From the NCBI RefSeq assembly GCF_900104255.1, contig NZ_FNKZ01000001.1:1332001-1396000 (forward strand): 64,000 bases of DNA. The letters are read 5' to 3'. Shown here piece after piece: positions 10,036-18,807 of the stretch. Under the pieces are notes generated by a model. That model was given only the letters and a program-made list of their open reading frames with translations. It was not told where the DNA came from and searched no databases. A program made the translations under genes and the position numbers. How positions within the stretch are numbered: position 1 is the stretch's first letter; every line of letters starts with the position of its first letter. This DNA comes from Pseudoxanthomonas sp. CF385. GTDB taxonomy: Bacteria > Pseudomonadota > Gammaproteobacteria > Xanthomonadales > Xanthomonadaceae.

Positions 10036-11937
10036 ATGGCATACGAAGACGTCTACCGGCGCTCGATCGAGCAGCCTGAGGCCTTCTGGGGCGAGGAAGC
10101 CAAGGCCATCCACTGGCATGTACCGCCGCGGCAGGTGCTGGAATACGCCCAACCGCCGTTCCGCCGCTGGTTCGTCGGCGGACAGACCAACCTCTGCTAC
10201 AACGCGGTGGACCGCCATCTCGCCGAACGCGGCGACCAGCTGGCGCTGGTGGCGGTGTCGACCGAGACCGACGTCACTCGCGAGATCACCTACCGCGAGC
10301 TGTACCGCGAAGTGAACGCTTTCGCCGCCGTGCTCAAGCGGCTCGATGTCGGCCGCGGCGACCGCGTGGTCATCTACATGCCGAACATGGCCGAAGCGGT
10401 CTTCGCGATGCTCGCCTGCGCGCGCATCGGCGCCGTGCATTCGGTGGTGTTCGGCGGTTTCGCCGCGCACAACCTGGCGCTGCGCATCGACGATGCACAA
10501 CCGAAGCTGTTGATTGCCGCCGATGCGGGCAGTCGCGGCGGCAAGGTCATTCCTTACAAGGCGCTGGTCGACGAGGCCTGCATGAAGGCCGCGACGCCGC
10601 CGGCCAAGGTGCTGATCGTCTCGCGCGGCCTGGATCCGGCCGAACCGAAGGTGCCCGGTCGCGACGAAGACTACGCCGCGCTGCGTGCGCAGGTGGGTGA
10701 GGCCGAGGTGCCGGTCGAATGGCTGGAATCGAACGAGCCCAGCTACCTGCTCTACACCTCCGGCACCACCGGCAAACCGAAGGGCGTGCAGCGCGACGTC
10801 GGCGGTTATGCGGTAGCGCTCGCGCTGTCGATGCGTACGGTGTTCGACGTGAGGCCGGGGCAGGTGATGTTCTCCACGTCCGACGTCGGCTGGGCGGTGG
10901 GGCACTCGTACAACGTCTACGGGCCGCTGATCGTCGGTGCCGTCTCGGTGCTCTACGAAGGACTGCCGACCGCACCGGACGCCGGTATCTGGTGGGCGCT
11001 GTGCGAGCAGTACGGCGTGCGAACGATGTTCTCCTCGCCCACGGCGGTGCGCGTGCTGAAGAAGCACGACATCGATTTCATCAGGCGCCACGACCTGTCC
11101 GAGCTGAAGTACCTGTTCCTCGCCGGCGAACCGCTGGACGAACCCACCGCCCACTGGATCACCGATGCGATCGGCAAGCCGGTCATCGACAACTACTGGC
11201 AGACCGAGACCGGCTGGCCCGCGTTGACGTTGTTGCCGGGCCTGGACATGAAGCCGGTACGTTTCGGTTCGCCGGGCTTCCCGAACCTCGGCTATCGCAT
11301 GAAGGTGATCGACGAGAGCACCGGCGAGGAAGTCGGCCCCGGGCAGAAGGGCGTGCTGGTGATGCAGCCGCCGCTGCCGCCGGGCTGCATGACGACGATC
11401 TGGAAGGACGACGCGCGCTTTCTCTCCAGCTACTTCAGCCACTTCAAGGAGTTGCTCTACAGCTCGCTGGACTGGGCGATCCGCGACGAGGACGGCTATA
11501 CCTTCATCCTCGGCCGCACCGACGACGTCATCAACGTCGCCGGACACCGCTTGGGCACGCGCGAGATCGAGGAGTCCGTCTCCGGGTTCCCGGCGGTCGC
11601 GGAAGCGGCCGTGATCGGCGTGGCGGACGAACTGAAAGGGCAGGTGCCGGTGGTGTTCGCCACGTTGCGCCAGGCCACCGACGAGCCGCACGAGCGCGTG
11701 CAGGCGGCCGACGGCATGCGCCGCACGGTGGAGCAGAGCCTGGGCGCGGTCGCGCGTCCGGCGCGCGTCTACATCGTCAACGCCTTGCCGAAGACGCGCT
11801 CGGGCAAGTTGCTGCGGCGCTCGCTGCAGGCGCTGGCGCAGGGCGCCGATCCCGGCGATCTCTCCACCCTGGACGATCCCAACGCGCTGGAAGAAGTGAA
11901 GCGCGCGCTGCTGCGCGGCCCTGAAGTCGGCAGCTGA
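10036..11937 (+). CDS. prpE: Propionate--CoA ligase
   Basis: This 633-residue acyl-CoA synthetase activates propionate to propionyl-CoA via an acyl-adenylate in the cytoplasm. It carries the nucleotide motif YTSGTTGKPKG, the adenylate motif DNYWQTETGWP (Trp where acetyl-CoA synthetases have Gly, as in PrpE), ILGRTDDVINVAGHRLGTREIE, and the C-terminal PKTRSGKLLRR whose lysine is acylated in relatives to switch off activity. Length fits PrpE. I chose ATG at 10036 because GGGAGG precedes it at good spacing. It converges on the M14 carboxypeptidase gene. The citrate-synthase-like regulator and prpBC lie beyond, which supports the propionate role. Confidence 0.92.
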   Translation: MAYEDVYRRSIEQPEAFWGEEAKAIHWHVPPRQVLEYAQPPFRRWFVGGQTNLCYNAVDRHLAERGDQLALVAVSTETDVTREITYRELYREVNAFAAVLKRLDVGRGDRVVIYMPNMAEAVFAMLACARIGAVHSVVFGGFAAHNLALRIDDAQPKLLIAADAGSRGGKVIPYKALVDEACMKAATPPAKVLIVSRGLDPAEPKVPGRDEDYAALRAQVGEAEVPVEWLESNEPSYLLYTSGTTGKPKGVQRDVGGYAVALALSMRTVFDVRPGQVMFSTSDVGWAVGHSYNVYGPLIVGAVSVLYEGLPTAPDAGIWWALCEQYGVRTMFSSPTAVRVLKKHDIDFIRRHDLSELKYLFLAGEPLDEPTAHWITDAIGKPVIDNYWQTETGWPALTLLPGLDMKPVRFGSPGFPNLGYRMKVIDESTGEEVGPGQKGVLVMQPPLPPGCMTTIWKDDARFLSSYFSHFKELLYSSLDWAIRDEDGYTFILGRTDDVINVAGHRLGTREIEESVSGFPAVAEAAVIGVADELKGQVPVVFATLRQATDEPHERVQAADGMRRTVEQSLGAVARPARVYIVNALPKTRSGKLLRRSLQALAQGADPGDLSTLDDPNALEEVKRALLRGPEVGS

Positions 11938-11940
11938 GGG

Positions 11941-13341
11941 TCAGCGCGTCGGCGGCGAGGGGGTCGATGGATCCACGCTGCCGTCCAGCGTCCACACGAT
12001 GTCGCGGCCCTGCGGATCGCGGCTCAGCACGAAGCGCGCGCTCGCGCCCGGCGTGAGCGGCAGTGGCGAGCGCGGCTCGTCGTTGTCGCCCTCTTCGTTG
12101 GCTTCGATCACCGTGCGCTCGCCTGCGTGTCCCGGCAGCGGGACGATGAAGAGTCCCTGTGCATCGATGCGGCGCCGCGCCTTCGTGCCGCCCAGGTCGC
12201 CGACGCCTGCGATCGCACCGTCGGTCTCCGCCAGCGGATCGCGGAAGTTGACCAGCAGGTCCGCCTTCATCGGCGGACGGTCGGGTACGGCCAGCGTGCC
12301 GCCACGCAGCAGCAGGTCCGGCCACACATCGCCGTTCTCGGGCAACTCGCGGTAGAGCGCGGGCGACACGCCCGCGTGGCTGCCCGTGGCGATGCTGTCC
12401 AGGGCGGCCACCAAGCCGAGGAAATAGAGCTTGCGCAGGCGCTGCTTCTGCACGTCGCCTTCGATGCCGCCGGCTTCGATCAACACGGTGCTGGCGCCCC
12501 ATTGCGTGGTGAGGTCGCCGAATGCGCGCGGGTCGAAGGTCTCGTCCCAGCGGGCGATGTGGCCGGCGAGGTAGGGCTCCAGCGCGGTGCGGATGACACC
12601 GGCCACCTCGATGGCGCGCGTGCGCACGTCGTTGACGTCGGCGGCATGGTTGTACGGCGGCGACAGCAGTGCGATGGCGGTGCCGCGATCGGAGTCGCCG
12701 GCGCGGTAACCGACCCTCTGGTCGTGCAGGTTGAAGCCGTACTTGGGCTTCACCCGGTCGTACAACGCTTTCAGGGTGCGCGCTTCGGGGGTCGCCAGCA
12801 TCCGCGCGTCGCGGTTGATGTCGATGCCCTGCACGTTGCGGCGCTGGAAACGCGCAGCGCCGTCCGGATTGAGGATGGGCAGGATGTGCAGCGTGGTGGC
12901 CGCGCGCAGCGCCTTCACCCGCGGATCGTCCGGGTGTTCGCCCAGAAAGCGGAACAGATCCGCCAGCACCATCGAAGCGGTGCTCTCGTCGCCATGCATC
13001 TGCGACCACAGCAGCACCCGGGTCGGGCCTTCGCCCCAACGCACGTGGCGCAGCGGACGGTCTTCCACGCTGCGTCCGATCTCCTCCACCTGGAAACCGT
13101 GCGCACGCGTCAGCAGCGGCGTGGCCACCGTCCACCAGTGCTCCGCGGTGAAGGCGCGGTCTTCCAGCCCCGGTGCGCGCAACTCGGCGTCGTACAGCGC
13201 ATCAAGCGCAGGCAGCCACGCGGGCGGGGGTGGCACCGGCGTGGAGGCGACGGCCCGCGGGTGCGGGTTCGCGGCGTTTTGGGCGATGGTGGTGGGCGTC
13301 ATCATCGTCAGCAGCAGGCACAGGACCAGAACGGGGCGCAT
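11941..13341 (-). CDS. Secreted M14 family zinc carboxypeptidase
   Basis: This 466-residue protein starts with a signal peptide (hydrophobic residues 3-18, probable cleavage near IAQNA) followed by a Pro-rich linker. The carboxypeptidase domain has the zinc motif HGDE (QMHGDEST), the third zinc ligand in FNLHDQ, an arginine/asparagine pair in GIDINRDAR, and a probable catalytic glutamate in STVLIEAGG. A C-terminal region of about 140 residues is probably beta-rich. It should remove C-terminal residues from peptides outside the cytoplasm. I used ATG at 13341 because it places the signal peptide at the N-terminus. An in-frame start at 13383 would add 14 residues. It sits between prpE and the regulator, with no obvious link to propionate. 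Confidence 0.86.
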   Translation of the reverse strand: MRPVLVLCLLLTMMTPTTIAQNAANPHPRAVASTPVPPPPAWLPALDALYDAELRAPGLEDRAFTAEHWWTVATPLLTRAHGFQVEEIGRSVEDRPLRHVRWGEGPTRVLLWSQMHGDESTASMVLADLFRFLGEHPDDPRVKALRAATTLHILPILNPDGAARFQRRNVQGIDINRDARMLATPEARTLKALYDRVKPKYGFNLHDQRVGYRAGDSDRGTAIALLSPPYNHAADVNDVRTRAIEVAGVIRTALEPYLAGHIARWDETFDPRAFGDLTTQWGASTVLIEAGGIEGDVQKQRLRKLYFLGLVAALDSIATGSHAGVSPALYRELPENGDVWPDLLLRGGTLAVPDRPPMKADLLVNFRDPLAETDGAIAGVGDLGGTKARRRIDAQGLFIVPLPGHAGERTVIEANEEGDNDEPRSPLPLTPGASARFVLSRDPQGRDIVWTLDGSVDPSTPSPPTR

Positions 13342-13412
13342 TGCGGGCGAGGCGTTGGACGGGCGTCCGCAGGGTCCCCGCATGGGCGCGCGATGTCAAA
13401 CCCGCGCGCGCT

Positions 13413-14630
13413 TCACGCCGGTGGCGTGATGCCGGTGTAGCTGGCGCGCGGGCGGATCAGGCGGCCCTGCGCCTGCTGTTCGAGCGCATGCGCCAGCCAG
13501 CCGGCCAGGCGGCCGGCGGCGAACATCACCTGCGCCGGCGTCGCCGGCAGGGCATTGAGATGGCAGATCGCGGCGAGCATGAAGTCGATGTTCGGGCGCA
13601 GGCCGCTGACGTCTTCGGTGGCGGCCACCAGCGTTTCCAGCGCGGCCATCTCGCGCTGGCCCGCATGGCGCGCGCGCGCGCGCGACAGCAGTTCCGCGCC
13701 GCGCGGATCGCCTTGCGGATACAGCGCATGACCGAAGCCGGGCAGGTCGTCGCCGCGCTGCCAGCGCTCGCTGATGAAGCGGCGCGCGCTGCCGGCTTCG
13801 CGCGCATCGGCGATCAGCGCATATGCGCGCGCTGTCGCGCCGCCGTGGCGGGGCCCCGACAGCGCGGCGAGGCCGCTGCAGACGGTGGCGTGCAGGTGGG
13901 CGCCGGTGGAGGCGACCACGCGTGCGGCAAACGCCGACACGTTGAGCTCGTGATCCGCACAGACCAGCAGCGCAGCGCGCACGAGATCGGCGAATCCGTC
14001 GTCGTCCGGATGCCAGGCCTGCGCGAGCACGCGATGCACCGGCGCGCCGGACGGCGGTCGCGCGACCAGCAGCGCCGCGTTGTGGCGCAGCAGCCCGGCG
14101 GCGATCTCGTGGCGCACGCGCGGCGCGGAATTGAAGGAGTGGCGCACGTCCAGCGCGAGCAGGGGGATGGCCGCCATCGCGCGCTCCAGCGGCGGCAAGG
14201 ACGCATCGGACGCGAGCGGCGCGACCACGGCCGGCCAGTGGGCCAGCGAAGGCGCGGCGAACGGATCCTCTTCACCGCAGTCCCAGAGCTGCCGGGCGAC
14301 GTCTTCCAGCGTCGCGCCGTCATGGACCATCCCGATCGCCGAACGGCCCCGGTAGTACGGGCCATCCGGGCGGATCAGGGAGATCTGCGTCTCCAGCACG
14401 GGCAGGCCGCGGTCCAGGCTCTGCGCCGCGCCCCGGGCCGCTCCGCGTCCCACCTGCTTGCGCTGGGCCAGCCGCTCGACGTCCTGGCGCAGGTACAGGC
14501 GGCTGCGGTGGTCCTTGCCCGGACGCGACTCCAGCAGGCCGCGGCTGACGTAGGCGTACAGCGTGGCCTGGCTGATGCCCAGCAGGCGGCAGGTATCGCG
14601 GGCGGAGAGCAGATCGGTCGCGGAAGCCAC
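13413..14630 (-). CDS. Helix-turn-helix/citrate synthase fusion, probable propionate regulator
   Basis: With GTG at 14630 as start the protein has 405 residues. Residues 10-60 form a MerR/excisionase-like DNA-binding domain (RDTCRLLGISQATLYAYVSR). The rest is a citrate-synthase domain. The catalytic triad of that family is intact: H227 in CADHELN, H262 in GPRHGG and D349 in PNIDF, along with GFGHALYPQGDPRG. So it can probably still bind, and perhaps convert, oxaloacetate and acyl-CoA. It is divergent from prpB-prpC across a gap holding TTGATCAA-type palindromes, which suggests it controls that operon by sensing a pathway metabolite. That role is inference. The start is uncertain because no strong ribosome binding site is visible, and the same frame is open to 14771. 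Confidence 0.8.
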   Translation of the reverse strand: MASATDLLSARDTCRLLGISQATLYAYVSRGLLESRPGKDHRSRLYLRQDVERLAQRKQVGRGAARGAAQSLDRGLPVLETQISLIRPDGPYYRGRSAIGMVHDGATLEDVARQLWDCGEEDPFAAPSLAHWPAVVAPLASDASLPPLERAMAAIPLLALDVRHSFNSAPRVRHEIAAGLLRHNAALLVARPPSGAPVHRVLAQAWHPDDDGFADLVRAALLVCADHELNVSAFAARVVASTGAHLHATVCSGLAALSGPRHGGATARAYALIADAREAGSARRFISERWQRGDDLPGFGHALYPQGDPRGAELLSRARARHAGQREMAALETLVAATEDVSGLRPNIDFMLAAICHLNALPATPAQVMFAAGRLAGWLAHALEQQAQGRLIRPRASYTGITPPA

Positions 14631-14639
14631 GGAGAAATA

Positions 14640-14666
14640 TTGATTCGTTCGATCAAGATTGATCAA
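14640..14666. promoter_or_regulatory. Putative operator in the gap between the regulator and prpB
   Basis: This AT-rich patch holds a perfect palindrome TTGATCAA (14659-14666) and a related inverted repeat TTGAT-N7-ATCAA (14640-14644 and 14652-14656). It lies just upstream of the regulator's GTG and about 110 bases from prpB, in an otherwise GC-rich gap. The divergent HTH/citrate-synthase protein is the obvious candidate to bind it. Confidence 0.5.
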
Positions 14667-14776
14667 CCCTGCGGATGGTGCCAGATTTGCGTCCCGAAGA
14701 GGGGCGTACCCTTCACGCACCTCCGGCACCCGGCCCCATGCCGGGTCCGCTCGCTGACCGAGAGGAGTCACGTCGC

Positions 14777-15661
14777 ATGAGTACCCCGTCCGCAGGCGCG
14801 CAGTTCCGCGCCGCGCTCGCCGCCGAATCGCCGCTGCAGGTGATCGGCGCCATCAACGCCAACCACGCGCTGCTCGCCAAGCGCGCCGGCTACAAGGCGA
14901 TCTACCTGTCCGGCGGCGGCGTCGCCGCGGGGTCGCTGGGCCTGCCCGACCTGGGCATCAACACGCTGGAAGACGTGCTGATCGACGTGCGCCGCATCAC
15001 CGATGTCTGCGATCTGCCGCTGATGGTCGACATCGATACCGGCTTCGGCCCCAGCGCGTTCAACATCGAGCGCACGGTGAAGTCGCTGATCAAGGCCGGC
15101 GCCGCCGCCTGCCACATCGAGGACCAGGTCGGCGCCAAGCGCTGCGGCCATCGTCCGGGCAAGGAAATCGTTTCTGCCGGTGAGATGACCGACCGCGTGA
15201 AGGCCGCCGCCGATGCGAAGACCGACGCGGACTTCTTCCTGATCGCGCGCACCGACGCCATCCAGGTCGAAGGCGTGGACGCCGCCATCGAGCGCGCGAT
15301 CGCCTGCGTCGAGGCCGGCGCCGACGGCATCTTCGCCGAGGCCGCCTACGACCTGCCCACCTACCGGCGCTTCGTCGACGCGGTGAAGGTGCCGGTGCTG
15401 GCCAACATCACCGAGTTCGGCAAGACGCCGCTGTTCACCCGCGAGGAACTCGCCTCGGTCGGCGTGGCGATCCAGCTGTATCCGCTCTCGGCGTTCCGTG
15501 CCATGAACAAGGCCGCCGAGAACGTGTACGAAGCGATCCGCCGCGACGGCCACCAGAAGAACGTGGTCGACAGCATGCAGACCCGCGAGGAGCTGTACGA
15601 CCGCATCGGTTACCACGCCTTCGAGCAGAAGCTCGATACCCTGTTTTCCGCAAAGAAGTGA
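14777..15661 (+). CDS. prpB: 2-methylisocitrate lyase
   Basis: This 294-residue enzyme of the isocitrate-lyase/PEP-mutase family splits 2-methylisocitrate into pyruvate and succinate, the last step of the methylcitrate cycle. Diagnostic motifs are [18 protein letters not shown], the metal-binding DIDTGFG, the catalytic cysteine in [12 protein letters not shown], and ARTDA. Length equals that of known PrpB. ATG at 14777 follows GAGAGGAG at about ten bases. It is 15 bases upstream of prpC and surely co-transcribed with it. Confidence 0.96.
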   Translation: MSTPSAGAQFRAALAAESPLQVIGAINANHALLAKRAGYKAIYLSGGGVAAGSLGLPDLGINTLEDVLIDVRRITDVCDLPLMVDIDTGFGPSAFNIERTVKSLIKAGAAACHIEDQVGAKRCGHRPGKEIVSAGEMTDRVKAAADAKTDADFFLIARTDAIQVEGVDAAIERAIACVEAGADGIFAEAAYDLPTYRRFVDAVKVPVLANITEFGKTPLFTREELASVGVAIQLYPLSAFRAMNKAAENVYEAIRRDGHQKNVVDSMQTREELYDRIGYHAFEQKLDTLFSAKK

Positions 15662-15676
15662 CGTAGGGAGTCCACC

Positions 15677-16831
15677 ATGAGCGAATCCACACCTGCCCCC
15701 GGCTTCAAGCCCAAGAAATCCGTCGCCCTGTCGGGCACTGCCGCCGGCAACACCGCGCTGTGCACGGTCGGCCGCAGCGGCAACGACCTGCACTACCGCG
15801 GCTACGACATCCTCGACATCGCCACCACCAGCGAGTTCGAAGAGATCGCGCACCTGCTGGTGCATGGCAAGCTGCCCAACCGCGCCGAACTGGCCGCGTA
15901 CAAGGCGAAACTGAAGGCGCTGCGCGGCATTCCGGCCGCGGTGAAGGCCGCGCTGGAGGAGCTGCCGCCGTCCGCGCACCCGATGGACGTGATGCGCACC
16001 GCCGTATCCGTGCTGGGCTGCGTGTCGCCGGAGAAGGACGACCACAATCACCCCGGCGCGCGCGACATCGCCGACAAGCTGATGGCCTCGCTGGGTTCGA
16101 TGCTGCTGTACTGGTACCACTGGAGCCACAACGGCCGCGCCATCGACGTGGAGACCGACGACGACTCCATCGGCGGTCATTTCCTGCACCTGCTGCACGG
16201 CGAGGCGCCGCGCGAGTCGTGGGTGCGGGCGATGCACACCTCGCTGATCCTGTACGCCGAGCACGAATTCAACGCGTCGACCTTCACCTGCCGCGTCATC
16301 GCCGGCACCGGCAGCGACATGCATTCGGCCATCGCCGGCGGCATCGGCGCGCTGCGCGGCCCGAAGCACGGCGGCGCGAACGAAGTGGCGTTCGAAGTGC
16401 AGAAGCGCTACGAGTCGCCGGACGAAGCGGAAGCCGATATCAAGGCGCGCGTGGAGCGCAAGGAAGTGGTGATCGGCTTCGGACATCCCGTGTACACCGT
16501 CGGCGATCCGCGCAACGAGGTCATCAAGCAGGTGGCGAAGGACCTGTCGGCCGAGCAGTCGAACATGAAGATGTACGATATCGCCGAGCGCCTGGAGTCG
16601 GTGATGTGGGACATCAAGAAGATGTTCCCGAACCTCGACTGGTTCAGCGCCGTGAGCTACCACATGATGGGCGTGCCGACGGCGATGTTCACCCCGTTGT
16701 TCGTGATCGCCCGCACCAGTGGCTGGAGCGCGCACGTCATCGAGCAGCGGATCGACGGCAAGATCATCCGGCCGAGCGCCAATTACACGGGGCCAGAGGA
16801 TCTGGAATTCGTGCCGATCGACCAGCGCTGA
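15677..16831 (+). CDS. prpC: 2-methylcitrate synthase
   Basis: This 384-residue citrate-synthase-fold enzyme condenses propionyl-CoA with oxaloacetate. The triad is H196 in AEHEFNAS, H231 in GPKHGG and D321 in PNLDWFS, with [14 protein letters not shown] between. The YRGYDI and TAVSVLG stretches and the short length fit PrpC rather than the 430-residue GltA type. GGGAG precedes the ATG. The next methylcitrate-cycle genes (prpD, or acnD and prpF), which often follow in relatives, are absent here. The operon ends with an unrelated hypothetical gene 165 bases on. Confidence 0.95.
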   Translation: MSESTPAPGFKPKKSVALSGTAAGNTALCTVGRSGNDLHYRGYDILDIATTSEFEEIAHLLVHGKLPNRAELAAYKAKLKALRGIPAAVKAALEELPPSAHPMDVMRTAVSVLGCVSPEKDDHNHPGARDIADKLMASLGSMLLYWYHWSHNGRAIDVETDDDSIGGHFLHLLHGEAPRESWVRAMHTSLILYAEHEFNASTFTCRVIAGTGSDMHSAIAGGIGALRGPKHGGANEVAFEVQKRYESPDEAEADIKARVERKEVVIGFGHPVYTVGDPRNEVIKQVAKDLSAEQSNMKMYDIAERLESVMWDIKKMFPNLDWFSAVSYHMMGVPTAMFTPLFVIARTSGWSAHVIEQRIDGKIIRPSANYTGPEDLEFVPIDQR

Positions 16832-16849
16832 GGTCGCTGCACCGTCCCG

Positions 16850-16882
16850 CGGGGCCGTTTCGACGAAGGTCGGGCGGCCCCG
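16850..16882 (+). terminator. Possible terminator after prpC
   Basis: CGGGGCCG (16850-16857) can pair with CGGCCCCG (16875-16882) across a 17-base loop. Only a weak T-rich stretch follows, so it may be an inefficient terminator. Confidence 0.4.
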
Positions 16883-16996
16883 TGTCGTTTGTGTGACCCG
16901 CGTGGCAGCCGCGGGTGGCCGCGGCGGGGTACTACTGGCGGTCAGGGGAACGCCGTAGCCGTGGGAGGGGCCCACCGCGCGGCGTGGGGGGATGCC

Positions 16997-17494
16997 ATGC
17001 AGACCAGATGGTGCAAGACCGAAGCCGGCCGCAACGAGATCCAGCAGCGCACGCGCAAGCTGCCCGCGGGGTTGCGTTCGATCCTGTTGCTGGTGGACGG
17101 ACAGCGCAGCGACGACGAACTGCAGGCGATGATGAGCGGGCTGCATGCACCCGACGACGCCCTGGGCCAACTGGCCACGGACGGCTTGATCGAACGCCGT
17201 TCCGGCGCGGCCTCGATGCTGGCCGCGGTGGCCGCCACGAAATCGGGCGAGGGCGCGTCCGTCCTGGCGATGACCTCCGCCGAGCGCTACAACCTGCTGT
17301 ACTCGCGCATCACCGACGACATCCGCGCGCACATCGGCTTGAAGGGCTACTTCCTGCAGCTCAAGGTCGAGCGGTGCGCCAATGCGGACGACCTGGAGGC
17401 CTTGCTGCCCGATGTCGCCACCGCGATGACGAAGGCGCGCGACCACACCTTCGCCACGCGCTGGCTGGAGGACGTGCGCGCGTCGTTGGCCTGA
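16997..17494 (+). CDS. Hypothetical protein
   Basis: I do not recognise a family for this 165-residue soluble protein. The N-terminal 65 residues (KTEAGRNEIQQRTRKLPAGL, then ILLLVDGQRSDDELQAMM, ending in LATDGLIERR) look like a small helical, possibly winged-helix, domain. A linker rich in Ala and Ser follows, and then a helical C-terminal domain (about 95-165). There is no signal peptide or membrane segment. Start ATG 16997 follows GGGGGG. It stands between prpC and a convergent glutathione transferase gene. Confidence 0.62.
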   Translation: MQTRWCKTEAGRNEIQQRTRKLPAGLRSILLLVDGQRSDDELQAMMSGLHAPDDALGQLATDGLIERRSGAASMLAAVAATKSGEGASVLAMTSAERYNLLYSRITDDIRAHIGLKGYFLQLKVERCANADDLEALLPDVATAMTKARDHTFATRWLEDVRASLA

Positions 17495-17510
17495 CGCGCG
17501 CGGTTCGCGA

Positions 17511-18122
17511 TCAGCTCAGGCCTTCGGCCTTCAGTGCGGCCCGCACGCCGGCATCGGCGTCCATGCGCTGCTTGAACGCGGCGATGTTCGCCAGGCCCGA
17601 GAGATCCACGCCGGTGCGGTTGGCCCAGCGCAGGGTGATGTAGAAGTAGGGATCGGCGAAGCTGCGGAAGCCGGCCAGCCAGTCGCGGCCCTGGAGCTGC
17701 CTGTCCGCCTGTTCGAACAAACCGCGGAGGCGCTTCCGCGCGGCATCCTTGACGGCATCGAACTGCGCTTCGTCGCCGATGAAGCGCGCCGGCCCGAACA
17801 GCGGATGGAACGCCGGGTGCACGTCGGAATTGACGAAGGACAACCACTTCGCCGCCTGCGCGCGTTGCTGCGGAGAGCCGTCGCCGGCGAGATGCGCCTG
17901 CGGATGCGTGTCGGCGATGTAGCCCATGATCGCGGCGTTCTGGGTCAGCACGAAGTCGCCGTCGACGATGGCGGGCACCGCACCGGTGGGATTGATCGCC
18001 AGGTACGCCGGCTCCTTCATCTCGGCGGCGGTCATCACCTGCACGTCGAAGGGCTCGCCGGTCCACTGCAGCGCGATGTGGTCGGCGGTCGAGCACGCGC
18101 CGGGCTTGGTGTAGAGCTTCAT
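17511..18122 (-). CDS. Glutathione S-transferase
   Basis: This 203-residue protein has an N-terminal thioredoxin-like domain starting MKLYTKPGACS, as in beta-class bacterial GSTs where the Ser/Cys near residue 10 contacts glutathione, and the cis-proline motif GAVPAIVDGD near 48-57. The QNAAIMGYIADTHP stretch binds the gamma-glutamyl group. An all-helical C-terminal domain follows. It conjugates or reduces electrophiles with glutathione, substrate unknown. The start at 18122 fits the family. A terminator-like hairpin on the same strand lies just upstream at 18141-18166. Confidence 0.9.
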   Translation of the reverse strand: MKLYTKPGACSTADHIALQWTGEPFDVQVMTAAEMKEPAYLAINPTGAVPAIVDGDFVLTQNAAIMGYIADTHPQAHLAGDGSPQQRAQAAKWLSFVNSDVHPAFHPLFGPARFIGDEAQFDAVKDAARKRLRGLFEQADRQLQGRDWLAGFRSFADPYFYITLRWANRTGVDLSGLANIAAFKQRMDADAGVRAALKAEGLS

Positions 18123-18135
18123 GGTGTCCCCGTGG

Positions 18136-18166
18136 AAAAAGAAAGGCCCGCGATTATCGCGGGCCT
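18136..18166 (-). terminator. Rho-independent terminator upstream of the GST gene
   Basis: Read on the minus strand, GGCCCGCG and CGCGGGCC (18145-18152 and 18158-18165) form a strong stem with an ATAAT loop, followed by TTTCTTTTT. It most likely ends transcription from the cell-wall hydrolase gene. Because it sits about 20 bases before the GST ATG it could also attenuate that gene. Confidence 0.7.
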
Positions 18167-18251
18167 CGAATGTTTCCGGCGTGATGCGCGGCGCAACGGA
18201 TCGTGTCATGCACGAGCGCAGGCATCGCGGTGGTGTGCCCCTCACCCCTTG

Positions 18252-18272
18252 CCCTCTCCCGGTAGGAGAGGG
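18252..18272. repeat. REP-like hairpin (CCCTCTCC/GGAGAGGG)
   Basis: CCCTCTCC (18252-18259) pairs with GGAGAGGG (18265-18272) inside a flank reading CCCCTCACCCCTTG. This looks like one of the dispersed intergenic repeats seen in Xanthomonadaceae. It lies between the hydrolase gene and the terminator in front of the GST gene. Confidence 0.5.
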
Positions 18273-18351
18273 GGAGTAGGCGCCATGCGGGTTCGGCTTC
18301 GGCGAGCGGATCGCCGCATTGGCTTTAGGCGCTTAGAGAGCGCCTGTTTTC

Positions 18352-18807
18352 TTAGGAACGCGGCTTGAGCTTCTGCACGCGCAGGAACGTGTGATCGCCG
18401 ATCGTCGCCACGTGGTAGGCGTTGCGCCAGCTCGGGCTGGCGATCTGGTGCGCCATAAAGTGGCTCGCGCCCGGGACAATCTCCTTGCGCTGGCCGGGCG
18501 GGAGGGCCCAGTTGCGTTCGGCGTTCAGGGCGACGCTCACCGACTTGGCCCAGGCGTCCGGGTTCTTCAGGCGGGTGTTCGGTCCGACGATGGTCGGGGC
18601 GAACTGCTTGCGGGCGGTGACCACGGAGCAGACGGAGTCGCCCCACAGGCCGCTGTCACGGCGACGCAGGGCCACTTCGGCGACGGCCTGCTGGCCGCGG
18701 AGAGTCTGGTCGCGGGCTTCCAGGTAAACGGTGGTGCTGAGGCAAAGCGAATCGGCGGCCGGCTGCGGCAACATCTGCGACAGCCATAGGATCCAGGCCA
18801 GTTTCAT
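18352..18807 (-). CDS. Cell wall hydrolase (SleB/Hydrolase_2 family)
   Basis: This 151-residue protein has a short hydrophobic N-terminus (residues 3-17) that probably acts as a signal peptide, followed by TTVYLEARDQTLRGQQAVAEV. That matches the family pattern of a catalytic glutamate in YxEAR followed by GQxAVAxV. Further family blocks are VVTARKQFAP and GASHFMA. Relatives are peptidoglycan lytic enzymes named after spore-germination SleB but present in many Gram-negatives. The substrate is presumed to be peptidoglycan in the periplasm. It is preceded by a 391-base hairpin-rich gap. Confidence 0.82.
   Translation of the reverse strand: MKLAWILWLSQMLPQPAADSLCLSTTVYLEARDQTLRGQQAVAEVALRRRDSGLWGDSVCSVVTARKQFAPTIVGPNTRLKNPDAWAKSVSVALNAERNWALPPGQRKEIVPGASHFMAHQIASPSWRNAYHVATIGDHTFLRVQKLKPRS

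Noticed and set aside
7154..10042. 962-residue open frame antisense to the S9 peptidase
   Set aside because: Same reason: the sense strand is a clear peptidase with signal peptide, SD and terminator.
13670..13683. Alternating CG run, possible Z-DNA or slippage site
   Set aside because: It lies inside the citrate-synthase-fusion gene and is explained by consecutive Arg/Ala codons.
14768..17446. 892-residue open frame antisense to prpBC
   Set aside because: Both prpB and prpC are full length with catalytic residues, and the antisense product has biased composition and no recognisable fold.
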